Source of the DNA: Defluviitaleaceae bacterium
GTDB taxonomy: Bacteria > Bacillota > Clostridia > Lachnospirales > WQUN01
NCBI GenBank assembly: GCA_009780185.1
Contig: WRAN01000001.1
Location: 245,223 to 309,222, forward strand
Length of the DNA: 64,000 bases
Reading direction: 5' to 3'
Of this stretch, positions 8,349 to 16,676 are shown piece by piece. The notes under the pieces are model-generated. The model saw only the letters and a program-made list of their open reading frames with translations. It had not been told where the DNA came from and made no database searches. Numbering within the stretch: the stretch's first letter is position 1; each line of letters starts with the position of its first letter. Position numbers and translations under genes: made by a program.

Positions 8349-9410
8349 TTGAAACTACTAATTATTAATCCAGGTTCAACCTCCACAAAGGTTGCAATCT
8401 TCGAAGACACTACAACGATTCTCGACAAAACCATCCGTCACAGCCTAGAAGACCTATCCCCATTCGACATCATTACAGACCAATATGACTTCCGCAAACA
8501 GATTATCATGGACCACGTAAAAGAGAGCGGCATCCCCTTTGAAGACTTAGATGCCGTAGTTGGCATGGGGGGGCTATTAAAGCCCATATCCGGCGGCACC
8601 TACACCGTCAATGAAGCCATGGCTCGCGACCTGCGTGCAGGTGTACAAGGATTACACGCCTCCAATCTAGGCGGTCTAATTGCATACGAAATCGCAAAGC
8701 CTCTTGATATACCTGCATTTATCGTAGACCCTGTTGTAGTAGACGAGTTTGAAGACATTTCCCGTATAAGCGGAAACCCGCTAGTAAAGCGCCGTTCCAT
8801 ATTCCACGCATTAAACCAGAAAGCCATTGCCCGGCAATACTGCCAAGATGTGGGCAAGGGCTATTTTAATGTCAATTTGATTGTGGCGCATATGGGCGGT
8901 GGCATCTCTATCGGTGCCCACGCCTGCGGCCGCGTAATCGACGCCAACAATGCACTAGACGGCGACGGCCCCTTTAGCCCAGAGCGTAGCGGTCAACTCC
9001 CCGTTGGAGACTTAGTAGACCTGTGCTTTAGCGGCAAATATACCCAAAAAGAAATCCGACAAGGTATTACCGGCAAAGGCGGCATGGTGGCCTACTTCGG
9101 TAGCAATAATATGATGGAAATCGAAGAGCGTGCCAAAACCGACCCAGAAGTTCAGCTTATAATAGACGCAATGATCTATCAGATTTCTAAGGAAATAGCC
9201 GCAATGTCAACAGCGTTATGTGGCAAAGTTGATGCCATTTTGCTTACCGGCGGACTAGCATATTGGGATTATCTGGTTAAGGAAATCACAAGGAGAGTAG
9301 GTTTTATAACAGAGGTACGAGCATATCCTGGTGAAAACGAGCTAATGGCTCTGGCACTGGGTGCGCTTCGCGTTCTAAAAGGGGAAGAAGAAGCAAAAAT
9401 ATATAAATAA
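8349..9410 (+). CDS. buk: Butyrate kinase (branched-chain carboxylate kinase)
   Basis: 353 residues, an ASKHA-fold acetate/butyrate kinase. It starts with TTG at 8349 behind an AGAAGGA site. Signatures are the N-terminal 'IINPGSTSTK' phosphate loop, 'VVGMGGLLKP' and 'VAHMGGGISIG' in the middle, and 'AILLTGGLAYW' near the end. It transfers phosphate from acyl phosphate to ADP, giving a free acid and ATP. With ptb it forms the substrate-level phosphorylation step of the operon. Length is normal for Buk. Confidence 0.95.
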   Translation: MKLLIINPGSTSTKVAIFEDTTTILDKTIRHSLEDLSPFDIITDQYDFRKQIIMDHVKESGIPFEDLDAVVGMGGLLKPISGGTYTVNEAMARDLRAGVQGLHASNLGGLIAYEIAKPLDIPAFIVDPVVVDEFEDISRISGNPLVKRRSIFHALNQKAIARQYCQDVGKGYFNVNLIVAHMGGGISIGAHACGRVIDANNALDGDGPFSPERSGQLPVGDLVDLCFSGKYTQKEIRQGITGKGGMVAYFGSNNMMEIEERAKTDPEVQLIIDAMIYQISKEIAAMSTALCGKVDAILLTGGLAYWDYLVKEITRRVGFITEVRAYPGENELMALALGALRVLKGEEEAKIYK

Positions 9411-9425
9411 ATAGGAGGTATTGCA

Positions 9426-10511
9426 ATGGAGAAATTCAAGTACATGGAGGAGTATGGCTTCGAGCAGCTATGTTTCTTCCAAGACAAGGGCACAGGCCTC
9501 AAGGCCATCACTTGTATCCATAACACAGTTTTGGGCCCATCCCTAGGAGGCACCCGCTTCTGGAATTACAAAACCGAAGACGAGGCAGTAGAAGATGTTC
9601 TCAGGCTGGCCCGCGGCATGACCTATAAAAGCGCACTGGCTGGTCTGCCCCTTGGCGGCGGCAAAAGCGTAATCATAGGCGATGCCAGTGTTCTCAAAAA
9701 AGATCCCATTCGCCGTGAAGCCTTTTGGCGTGCCTTTGGCCGCTATATTGAAGGATTGAGCGGCAGATATATCACCGCTGAAGATGTAGGCACATCCACT
9801 CAGGATATGGTATATGTAAACATGGAAACTAACCATGTAGTGGGCCTCCCAGGGCGCAGTGGTGACCCATCCCCTTTCACCGCATTGGGCACCTATAAAT
9901 CCATGTTGGCCTGCGCAAAGCATGTATTTGGAGAAGCCGACCTAAAAGGAAAAACCGTAGCCGTTCAAGGCGTAGGCAATGTAGGCTACTATCTTTGCGA
10001 ATTACTCCACAAAGACGGCGCAAATATTATAATCTCCGATGTAAGCGAAGAACGTATACAAAAATGCGTAAAAGAATTTGGAGTAAAAGTGGTAGGCGTA
10101 AACGATATATACTCTGTAGATTGCGATATTTACGCCCCTTGCGCCCTAGGTGCAACGATAAACGACGACACCATTCCTGTATTAAAATGCAAAATCGTAT
10201 GCGGTGGAGCCAATAACCAGCTTCGCGATGCTCATGTTCATGGCAATGCGTTAAAAAATCGTGGCATAGTATACGCCCCAGACTTCCTAACCAACGCAGG
10301 CGGAGTAATCAACGTCTCCTACGAGTTGGCTGAAGGCGGTTATAACAAGGAAGCTTCTCTTCGCGACATAGACAGGATTTACCGCCGTATGCGCGATATC
10401 TTGCGCATTTCTGAAGAAACAGGAGAGTTAACCTTCCAAACCGCGGACAAAATGGCAGAAGAGCGCATCGAAGCTGTTCGCAACATTAAAAGTATCCTTA
10501 CAAGGAGGTAG
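9426..10511 (+). CDS. Leucine (Glu/Leu/Phe/Val) dehydrogenase
   Basis: 361 residues. It oxidatively deaminates branched-chain amino acids to 2-oxo acids with NAD+. The substrate-binding region holds Lys68 ('MTYKSALAG') and Lys80 ('PLGGGKS'), matching the two active-site lysines of leucine dehydrogenases, followed by 'YITAEDVGTS'. The NAD Rossmann motif is 'VAVQGVGNVGYYL' (G-x-G-x-x-G). An AGGAGG site precedes the ATG. It supplies 2-oxo acids to the oxidoreductase encoded directly downstream; the start site of that gene lies within the last codons of this one. Confidence 0.93.
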   Translation: MEKFKYMEEYGFEQLCFFQDKGTGLKAITCIHNTVLGPSLGGTRFWNYKTEDEAVEDVLRLARGMTYKSALAGLPLGGGKSVIIGDASVLKKDPIRREAFWRAFGRYIEGLSGRYITAEDVGTSTQDMVYVNMETNHVVGLPGRSGDPSPFTALGTYKSMLACAKHVFGEADLKGKTVAVQGVGNVGYYLCELLHKDGANIIISDVSEERIQKCVKEFGVKVVGVNDIYSVDCDIYAPCALGATINDDTIPVLKCKIVCGGANNQLRDAHVHGNALKNRGIVYAPDFLTNAGGVINVSYELAEGGYNKEASLRDIDRIYRRMRDILRISEETGELTFQTADKMAEERIEAVRNIKSILTRR

Positions 10512-10513
10512 CC

Positions 10514-10723
10514 GTGAACAAGGTAATTTTCAACGAAGCCTTTTGCAAAGGCTGCCAGCTATGTATAGATGTTTGCCCGAAAAAAATCTTAGCCCTAGAC
10601 ACCGAAAAAGTAAACGCCAAAGGCTATAACCCAATATCCTGCACAGATATGTCTGCTTGTACAGCCTGCTCCATCTGCGCCAGGGTATGTCCGGATTCTG
10701 TGATTTCAGTAGAGAGAGGGTGA
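10514..10723 (+). CDS. vorD: 2-oxoacid:ferredoxin oxidoreductase delta subunit (2[4Fe-4S] ferredoxin)
   Basis: 69 residues with two CxxCxxCxxxCP clusters (starting at 'CKGCQLC' and 'CTACSIC'), binding two [4Fe-4S] centres. It starts with GTG at 10514 behind AAGGAGG, which overlaps the end of the dehydrogenase gene. It is the electron-transfer subunit of the four-gene complex encoded here and passes electrons from the thiamine-diphosphate subunit to external ferredoxin. The symbol follows the VOR naming and rests on context. Confidence 0.88.
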   Translation: MNKVIFNEAFCKGCQLCIDVCPKKILALDTEKVNAKGYNPISCTDMSACTACSICARVCPDSVISVERG

Positions 10724-10727
10724 GTCA

Positions 10728-11849
10728 ATGAAGGTATTAATGAAAGGCAATATAGCACTGTCAGAAGCCGCTATCCAAGCAGGATGTACCGCATTTTTTG
10801 GCTACCCCATCACGCCGCAAAACGAAATCCCAGAATATATGTCGGCAAAGATGGAACCCGCCGGAGGCGTTTTTATACAGGCCGAATCGGAAGTTGGGGC
10901 AATTAATATGGTCTACGGCGCGGCAGCAGCCGGAGCCCGCACCATGACCACCTCATCCTCACCGGGGATGGCTCTAAAACAAGAAGGAATTTCCTATCTA
11001 TGCGGAGCAAATCTTCCATGCGTAATAGTCAATGTAGCCCGCTGTGGCCCAGGCCTTGGAGGCATACTCCCTGGCCAAAGTGACTACTTCCAAGCCACAC
11101 GCGGCGGCGGAAATGGGGACTACTACACCCCGGTATACGCCCCAAGCACCGTGCAAGAATGTTGGGACCTGGTATTCCATTCCTTTGATATAGCGGATAA
11201 ATACCGTACCCCGGTAATGATTCTACTAGACGGGATGCTAGGCCAAATGATGGAACCAGTAGAAACAAAAGTCCACCCCCGTCTAAACGTTGATAAACCA
11301 TGGGCAACAAACGGCAACGCCGCCAGCCGCCCAAGAAACGCGATAACCTCCCTAAGCCTATTCGGTGAAGTACTGGAAGCCATGAACCTAGAACGCTTCA
11401 AGGTATACGAAGAAATCGCAAAAAAAGAAGTAATGGTAGAAAACACCGTAAAAGACGGCGACACCGTAGCCATAGTAGCCTACGGCGCACCTTCGCGGAT
11501 AGTTGTAAACGCTATAGACGAACTAAAAGAAGAAGGCATAAATGCCGGGCTAATCCGTCCTATAACCCTATGGCCCTATCCCGGTGATATTTTCCTAAAC
11601 CTCCCCTCCTCCGTAAATCATATTCTAGTGGCGGAGCTTTCCATGGGGCAAATGGTAGAAGATGTACGCCTAGCCGTAAACGGCAAATACCCGGTACATT
11701 TCTATGGTCGCACCGGGGGCGTAGTCTTCGAACCGATAGAGATTGCCAACAAAGTACGGGAAATCCTAGGAAAACCCACTAAAGAAATCGAATCAAAAAT
11801 CGAATCAAAAACCGCAACCCAAGACGAAAATCTGAGAGGGGGAATCTAA
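10728..11849 (+). CDS. vorB: 2-oxoacid:ferredoxin oxidoreductase alpha subunit (VorB type)
   Basis: 373 residues. The N-terminal pyruvate-ferredoxin oxidoreductase domain starts with 'GNIALSEAAIQAGCTAFFGY' and 'PITPQNEIPEYM', contains 'TSSSPGMALKQEGI', and is followed by a transketolase-like C-terminal domain ('VAIVAYGAPSRIV'). This is the 3-methyl-2-oxobutanoate dehydrogenase alpha subunit type. The last 25 or so residues are a Lys/Glu/Thr-rich tail with two repeats of 'KEIESKIESK'-like sequence, not part of the core. The complex makes branched acyl-CoA, CO2 and reduced ferredoxin. Confidence 0.93.
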   Translation: MKVLMKGNIALSEAAIQAGCTAFFGYPITPQNEIPEYMSAKMEPAGGVFIQAESEVGAINMVYGAAAAGARTMTTSSSPGMALKQEGISYLCGANLPCVIVNVARCGPGLGGILPGQSDYFQATRGGGNGDYYTPVYAPSTVQECWDLVFHSFDIADKYRTPVMILLDGMLGQMMEPVETKVHPRLNVDKPWATNGNAASRPRNAITSLSLFGEVLEAMNLERFKVYEEIAKKEVMVENTVKDGDTVAIVAYGAPSRIVVNAIDELKEEGINAGLIRPITLWPYPGDIFLNLPSSVNHILVAELSMGQMVEDVRLAVNGKYPVHFYGRTGGVVFEPIEIANKVREILGKPTKEIESKIESKTATQDENLRGGI

Positions 11850-12599
11850 ATGGCAAACATCGTATATGAAAAAAGCCGCGGACTAACCGATACCCCCTTC
11901 ACCTACTGCCCAGGCTGTTCCCATGGCACCATTCATAAGCTGATTGCGGAATCATTAGTGGAGCTTGACGTCTTAGATAAATCAATAGCCATTGCCCCGG
12001 TAGGATGCTCTGTACTGGCATACGAATTTTTTAACTGCGACGCAATCCAAGCCGCCCATGGCCGCGCACCTGCTGTGGCCACAGGGATTAAGCGGGTAGA
12101 GCCGGATAAAATCGTCTTCACATATCAAGGAGACGGCGACCTGGCCTCCATAGGCACCGCGGAAATAATCCACGCCGCCCACAGAGGCGAAAACTTTACT
12201 GTTATCTTCGTAAACAACGGAATCTACGGTATGACCGGCGGTCAAATGGCTCCTACAACCCTAATAAACCAAAAAACCAGCACCAGCCCCTACGGCAGAC
12301 AGGAATCCACCACCGGAAAGCCCCTACTGGTAAGTGAAATGATGGCCCAAATCCCCAGCGCCACATATATTGAGCGTGTAAGCGTCCACGACATCCGCCA
12401 TATAACCCAGGCAAAAAAGGCAATAAAAAAAGCCTTTGAATACCAAATCGCAAACAAAGGCTTTTCTATGGTTGAAGTAATTGCCGACTGCCCCGTAGGT
12501 TGGAACATGACCCCAGTCGACGCAAGGAAAACCATCGCCGATGCAATGATTCCATACTACCCGCTAGGTGTATACAAAGATGCAGGGGGTGAGGCGTAA
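11850..12599 (+). CDS. 2-oxoacid:ferredoxin oxidoreductase beta subunit (thiamine diphosphate binding)
   Basis: 249 residues. It contains 'CPGCSHGTIHKL' at the N-terminus and the thiamine-diphosphate motif 'YQGDGDLASIGTAEIIHA' followed by 'VIFVNNGIYGMTGGQMAPTT'. These residues hold ThDP and Mg2+ where the 2-oxo acid is decarboxylated. The ATG immediately follows the stop of the alpha subunit and its own stop overlaps the gamma start by one base, so the subunits are translationally coupled. Confidence 0.93.
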   Translation: MANIVYEKSRGLTDTPFTYCPGCSHGTIHKLIAESLVELDVLDKSIAIAPVGCSVLAYEFFNCDAIQAAHGRAPAVATGIKRVEPDKIVFTYQGDGDLASIGTAEIIHAAHRGENFTVIFVNNGIYGMTGGQMAPTTLINQKTSTSPYGRQESTTGKPLLVSEMMAQIPSATYIERVSVHDIRHITQAKKAIKKAFEYQIANKGFSMVEVIADCPVGWNMTPVDARKTIADAMIPYYPLGVYKDAGGEA

Positions 12600-13135
12600 T
12601 GACTAGCAGGATGATATTTTCCGGATTCGGAGGCCAAGGCGTACTGGTACTGGGTGAAATAGTAGCCACCATTGCCATGAACAAAGGCAAAAAAGTAACA
12701 TGGATGCCATCCTACGGCCCAGAAATGCGCGGTGGCACCGCCAACTGCTCTGTAATCGTATCCGACAAAGTAATAGGCAGCCCCATAGTCCAAGCGGACA
12801 TTGATATCCTCTGTGCGATGAACGGCGCATCGGTAGACAAATTCCTACCCAAAGTCAAACCTGGCGGCCTGGTACTGGTCAACTCCTCAATAGCCACCAA
12901 AAAAATCCAGCGTAACGACGTAGATGTAGTAGAGATAGACGCAACCAATATAGCTGGAAAAGTAGGCAGCCTAAGGGTAGCCAATATGGTAATGCTGGCT
13001 GGATTCCTAAAAAAAACCGACCTCTTTACGCTAGACGATATAACAGATGTATTAAAACAGCGATTCAAAGGCGCAAGGAGCCAAGACTTGATACCACTTA
13101 ATATAAAAGCTATTGAGTACGGCATGGAAGAGTAG
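12599..13135 (+). CDS. 2-oxoacid:ferredoxin oxidoreductase gamma subunit
   Basis: 178 residues. Typical gamma features are 'FSGFGGQGVLVLGEIVA' near the start, 'GPEMRGGTANCSVI', and a C-terminal 'KGARSQDLIPLN' stretch. In the complex this subunit binds CoA. It starts on TAATG with the beta stop and is the last gene of the ptb operon. A long imperfect palindrome follows and may end transcription from both sides. Confidence 0.92.
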   Translation: MTSRMIFSGFGGQGVLVLGEIVATIAMNKGKKVTWMPSYGPEMRGGTANCSVIVSDKVIGSPIVQADIDILCAMNGASVDKFLPKVKPGGLVLVNSSIATKKIQRNDVDVVEIDATNIAGKVGSLRVANMVMLAGFLKKTDLFTLDDITDVLKQRFKGARSQDLIPLNIKAIEYGMEE

Positions 13136-13150
13136 ATATTACTTCATCTC

Positions 13151-13263
13151 ATACCGATTCCAAATTAAAACCTGTCTGACGGAGCGGCGGCTTGAAACGC
13201 GAAACAAGCGTTTCAAGTGGTTTTGCCGCGATGGGCAGATAGGATTTTAATTGGAATCGGTAT
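13151..13263. repeat. Long nested inverted repeat between convergent genes
   Basis: The left arm from 13151 (ATACCGATTCCAAATTAAAA) is mirrored by the right arm ending at 13263 (TTTTAATTGGAATCGGTAT), with one or two gaps. Inside are GCGGC/GCCGC segments and a perfect 10-bp stem CTTGAAACGC (13191-13200) / GCGTTTCAAG (13208-13217). The right arm contains the stop codon and last codons of the MFS gene. It could act as a bidirectional terminator but lacks a T-run; it resembles the other long hairpins at 31.4 and 63.4-63.9 kb in design. Confidence 0.75.
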
Positions 13264-14476
13264 CACTCATTTTAGGCAACTTTCTAATACTCGAAACAAG
13301 AATTATCAAAATGCCAATAACTATATAATTAACGCCATGATAGATGAAAATATGGTCTACAACAGGCACAATGCTTCCCAAAAACCCTCCAACCAAGGCC
13401 CCAATCGTAAAAAATATAGATGAAAATGTTGATGAAATTGTATCTATACGACCCACCATATCTTTTGGAGGGATTTTTTGCTCCAATGATGTAAATACAA
13501 TACCTAATGCGCTTACAAGCGCAGAATATATAACCATCATAATAAGTCCGCCTATATAATGCATCGGCAAAATATATGCAAAAATAATACGCGATGCGCC
13601 AGCAAGCAAGAATAACGCAAATAACAATTGTCCAATCTTAAATTTTTTCCCCAGCACACCAATGAATAAAGACGCTATAATCCCGCCTAATAAGGCCATA
13701 ACAGCAAAAACAACATAACCTTGTGCACCAACGTGATACTCAAGAAACATAGGCCTATTAACAGCCGCAATTTCTACGGCCAGCGCCATAACAACGCCGG
13801 CTACAGTTGTGTATAACAAAATGCTGCGTCTGATGAACCTAACACCTTCTTTTATGTCTTGTACATATTTTTGTGGGTGAGCATCATCTTTTGCTTTTTC
13901 GATAGGATCCTTCAAAAACAAAGAGGACACAAATGCCAGAGCCAAAAATCCTGCTGAAATACCGTATATTAATCTAAAGTCGGTTTCACTTCTCAAGATT
14001 ACAAACACCACCGCAGCAATAGCAACTCCGCCTATCATAGTTGTTATTTCTATAAGGGAATTGGCTTCCATTATCTCTTCACTTTGGACAATTTGCGGCA
14101 ACAATGCTGTGCCAGCAGGAGCTTCAAAAAGATTTGCAATAGAATAAGCAAATATAACAACAAACATAAACAAAACACCAAAATACTCTTGCAAAGGAGT
14201 TAAAAACAACAAAGCCAGCACAGAAAATTCTAAGAATGTAGTTAATCGCATAATAGTTGCTTTATTACGCCTATCTACAATTGGGCCAACAGCAAATGAG
14301 AATATGTGCGGTGCCGACATCAAAAAACCAGCAATACCTGTATATATGGGATTTCGGTAGATAAGATGCACAGAAAGCAGCATAAACATTGAGAATATCC
14401 CCCCTCCAAGGGATGAAAAAATCTCATACATCAATTTCACACGAAAAGCCTTATTATTTTTAAATAGTTTTATCAT
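13247..14476 (-). CDS. MFS transporter (EntS/MFS_3-like exporter)
   Basis: 409 residues with about 12 hydrophobic helices. The layout fits the enterobactin-exporter/macrolide-efflux branch of the major facilitator family, with 'GPIVDRRNKATIMRLT' as the loop 2-3 motif. I chose the start at 14476 because AGGAG lies ten bases upstream; a longer reading to 14542 would overlap the TetR gene region without a ribosome site. It lies 49 bases after the TetR gene on the same strand, so the two form an operon and the exporter is probably induced by a TetR ligand. Its final codons are inside the palindrome at 13151-13263. Confidence 0.88.
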   Translation of the reverse strand: MIKLFKNNKAFRVKLMYEIFSSLGGGIFSMFMLLSVHLIYRNPIYTGIAGFLMSAPHIFSFAVGPIVDRRNKATIMRLTTFLEFSVLALLFLTPLQEYFGVLFMFVVIFAYSIANLFEAPAGTALLPQIVQSEEIMEANSLIEITTMIGGVAIAAVVFVILRSETDFRLIYGISAGFLALAFVSSLFLKDPIEKAKDDAHPQKYVQDIKEGVRFIRRSILLYTTVAGVVMALAVEIAAVNRPMFLEYHVGAQGYVVFAVMALLGGIIASLFIGVLGKKFKIGQLLFALFLLAGASRIIFAYILPMHYIGGLIMMVIYSALVSALGIVFTSLEQKIPPKDMVGRIDTISSTFSSIFFTIGALVGGFLGSIVPVVDHIFIYHGVNYIVIGILIILVSSIRKLPKMSDTDSN

Positions 14477-14525
14477 ATGGCAACAACTCCTATTTTTATT
14501 GATTTCAATTAAAAAGCATATCAAT

Positions 14526-15125
14526 TTATTTGGAATCAGCATTATTCATTGGAAGAAGCAAATAATTATTTGATAATATATCTGGCACCCTTTCTTCCCA
14601 TAGCAGGATTTCTTTAGGGTCATCATCCATAGCTGCAATGGAAGTCAGCCCATGAATCATAGCCCAATGAGCGATGGCAGTTTTTAGCCACAATTCTTTC
14701 GGATAATCCATTTTACCTAGCATCTGCTTCATATAATCTACATAAAAATCAAACGGCTCATACTCAGCACCATCACCAAACACTATATTCGAATGAATAA
14801 AAATAAAATGAAAGTACTGTGGGTTTCGTAGAAAAAACAGTACATACGCGCATCCTAAGCTTACAAGCCCTTCTGGAGACGCATCCTTTCCCGTCACGGA
14901 CTCTTTAAGAACAGAAGCAAATTTATTCGTAATGTAGTTCTCAATTGCAGTAAATAACTCCTCCTTTCCTGCAAAGTGACTATAAGGTGCTGCGTGACTT
15001 ACCCCACAAGCTGCAGCTACCTTCCGTAGTGAAAGAGCTTTTGCGCCATTTTCGTTAATCAGTTCAATTCCTTTTTCAATCATAGCTGCGCGTAGGTCGC
15101 CATGATGATATGTTTTATCGTCCAT
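14526..15125 (-). CDS. TetR/AcrR-family transcriptional regulator
   Basis: 199 residues. The N-terminal helix-turn-helix is seen as 'KALSLRKVAAACGVSHAAPY' with 'SHFAGKEELFTAIENYI' after it. The C-terminal part has the WHG-domain look ('AIAHWAMIHGLTSIA'). It is the first gene of a two-gene operon with the MFS exporter and should repress both. A perfect 21-bp inverted repeat covering its own promoter lies at 15137-15187, which is the likely operator. Confidence 0.92.
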   Translation of the reverse strand: MDDKTYHHGDLRAAMIEKGIELINENGAKALSLRKVAAACGVSHAAPYSHFAGKEELFTAIENYITNKFASVLKESVTGKDASPEGLVSLGCAYVLFFLRNPQYFHFIFIHSNIVFGDGAEYEPFDFYVDYMKQMLGKMDYPKELWLKTAIAHWAMIHGLTSIAAMDDDPKEILLWEERVPDILSNNYLLLPMNNADSK

Positions 15126-15136
15126 GCAGTCCCTCC

Positions 15137-15187
15137 AAACTTGACAGTGTAAAGATAGTAAGGCAATATCTTTACACTGTCAAGTTT
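15137..15187 (-). promoter_or_regulatory. TetR operator over a sigma-A promoter
   Basis: Arms 15137-15157 and 15167-15187 are perfect 21-bp inverted repeats with a 9-base centre. Read on the minus strand the repeat holds TTGACA (15178-15183), a 17-base spacer and TACTAT (15155-15160), with the TetR ATG at 15125. A repressor bound to the palindrome would block both promoter boxes, which is classic TetR autoregulation. The binding itself is inference. Confidence 0.8.
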
Positions 15188-15193
15188 AAAAAT

Positions 15194-15233
15194 AAAAAAG
15201 AACCCTCTTGCCATTCACACGGCTCGAGGGCTC
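15194..15233 (-). terminator. Rho-independent terminator of the ssb-like gene
   Basis: On the minus strand GAGCCCTC (15226-15233) pairs with GAGGGTTC (15200-15207), one G-T pair, and is followed by a run of T (TTTTTTA). It ends the SSB gene before the TetR promoter. Confidence 0.75.
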
Positions 15234-15250
15234 TTATCATATACATATTT

Positions 15251-15901
15251 TTATTCTTCTATGCCTGTTGGCTCTTCATCCGGCATAATTACTTCAATTT
15301 TTGCGGTACTAACTTCATATGCGGTTTTTTCTTGCACTTCCCCGTCATCTTTCTTCTTTTGGTACTGACGGCTTTGCATACGACCCCAGATACGGACATT
15401 ATCCCCTACTGTTAGCCGCCCAGCATATCTAGCGTTACGACCCCAGGATATACAGGGTATGTAATCAGATTTATTGTATGAGCGGTTTACGGCCACAAGT
15501 AAATCGGCGATTTCCCTACCAAAGGGGGTAGTGCGGTAAATAGGAGGTTTACACAGGTACCCATTTAAGAATACATCATTAGGGCTTGGATCTAAAGGCT
15601 CCTGCATCATTTCAATGTCGCGGGCAAATACTGTGAGTACCAGCTTGTTCTTGCGATCTGCTTCCACATAATTGTTGTAGGAACGGATTTGGCCACGTAC
15701 TAGTACCAGTTGGCCAGGCTTCATTGCTTCTTTGTCTATAATCCGTTCGGATACTGTCACAGGCAGTGCATCTGCTGTGCCGCTTAGTCGATCTACTTCT
15801 ACGTCAAAGCGATAAAAACCTTCGCCATAGATTTCGTGACTAAATACTAGGTCGGTAAGGACGCGCCCTCCAACCTCGATAAAGTTAGTGCCATTTTCCA
15901 T
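15251..15901 (-). CDS. Single-stranded DNA-binding protein with two OB folds
   Basis: 216 residues. Two SSB-like OB folds in tandem: residues about 5-95 ('FIEVGGRVLTDLVFSHEI', 'LVLVRGQIRSYNN') and about 105-205 ('NDVFLNGYLCKPPIYRTTPF', 'VGDNVRIWGRMQSRQYQKK'). The second contains the 'GREIADLLVAVNR' strand typical of SSB. Doubled SSB proteins are found in clostridia next to, or instead of, the normal one. It is a standalone gene here with a terminator after it and no replication genes near. The acidic tail 'MPDEEPTGIEE' fits an SSB protein-interaction tail. Confidence 0.85.
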   Translation of the reverse strand: MENGTNFIEVGGRVLTDLVFSHEIYGEGFYRFDVEVDRLSGTADALPVTVSERIIDKEAMKPGQLVLVRGQIRSYNNYVEADRKNKLVLTVFARDIEMMQEPLDPSPNDVFLNGYLCKPPIYRTTPFGREIADLLVAVNRSYNKSDYIPCISWGRNARYAGRLTVGDNVRIWGRMQSRQYQKKKDDGEVQEKTAYEVSTAKIEVIMPDEEPTGIEE

Positions 15902-16023
15902 TTGATTCCCGCCTCTTCAGTTTCTTCTTTTGTAAGATATTCCAGCTTGGATTGGTTTAGAACCGCCCTTGGAATAATGAATATATTTTAACACAGATTA
16001 AAAGCTTGTAAAAGCTTGAACAA

Positions 16024-16124
16024 TGGGGCTCTGCCCCAAACCCCGCAAACTTTTGAAAAAGTTTGATCAAAACTTTAATTTAAAATCGTGACTTTAATTT
16101 AAAATCGCGCTTTCGCACGATTTT
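16024..16124. repeat. Cluster of three palindromes
   Basis: TGGGGCTCTGCCCCA (16024-16038), AAACTTTTGAAAAAGTTT (16047-16064), and AAAATCGTG (16082-16090) with CACGATTTT (16116-16124), the last enclosing AAAATCG/CGATTTT. They fill the 231-base gap between the ssb-like gene and the gene at 16133. The first matches the hairpin at 5313-5327 and the last resembles 4300-4318, so these are dispersed extragenic palindromes. They may serve as the 3' end of the 16133 gene. Confidence 0.6.
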
Positions 16125-16132
16125 GGGTTTTA

Positions 16133-16594
16133 TCAGCTTCCGCATATCGCCCATGCTGAGGCTGCCGCTAGAGTTGATTCTGGTGTAACCACATCGTTTT
16201 TTTGTGTTTGGTACTCTTGTGGGTCTTTTTGGGTGCCATTTAGGGTTTGAAAAGAGCGTTGTATGCATATGTGTAAGCTTTCATCTGTTATGCTGGAGGC
16301 TGTTATGCAAGCTTTATTGTTAAAGCCGTAGGTTATTAACTTTGCGTTAGTTGGCTGTAAATAAGGGAATATCGATTTATCATCAGCATTTACTACTAGA
16401 TATCCTTCCGCGGGTAGTTTTGGGATTACCTCTTTTAATACGGGTGACGCTTCTGACACTACCAGTACATCTGGAGTTTGGCTTTGTCGTTGGTTTTCGG
16501 TTATGTGGTAACAGTTGGCCTGCCCGCCACTGATGCGCAAAAACTCGTGGGTCATCTCGCCACCGTTTTGTCCTATCATGCCTACAAGCGGCAT
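16133..16594 (-). CDS. Uncharacterised protein, possibly Mur-ligase-related
   Basis: 153 residues. The start at 16594 is preferred over 16600 because GGGAGG sits six bases before it. The middle reads 'GYLVVNADDKSIFPYL' and 'AKLITYGFNNKACITASSIT', which recalls the strand-turn pattern of the Mur ligase central domain ('NADDP...YG'). There is no ATP-binding loop, so if it is related it is only a fragment or a divergent non-enzymatic version. It is transcribed away from the V-ATPase D gene. I do not recognise a function. Confidence 0.6.
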   Translation of the reverse strand: MPLVGMIGQNGGEMTHEFLRISGGQANCYHITENQRQSQTPDVLVVSEASPVLKEVIPKLPAEGYLVVNADDKSIFPYLQPTNAKLITYGFNNKACITASSITDESLHICIQRSFQTLNGTQKDPQEYQTQKNDVVTPESTLAAASAWAICGS

Positions 16595-16676
16595 ATACAT
16601 CCCTCCCTATAGTTATATTCATAATCTTTGCTTTACAGCCTAGATTATTCATATAAATTATTGGTATACTATAATC

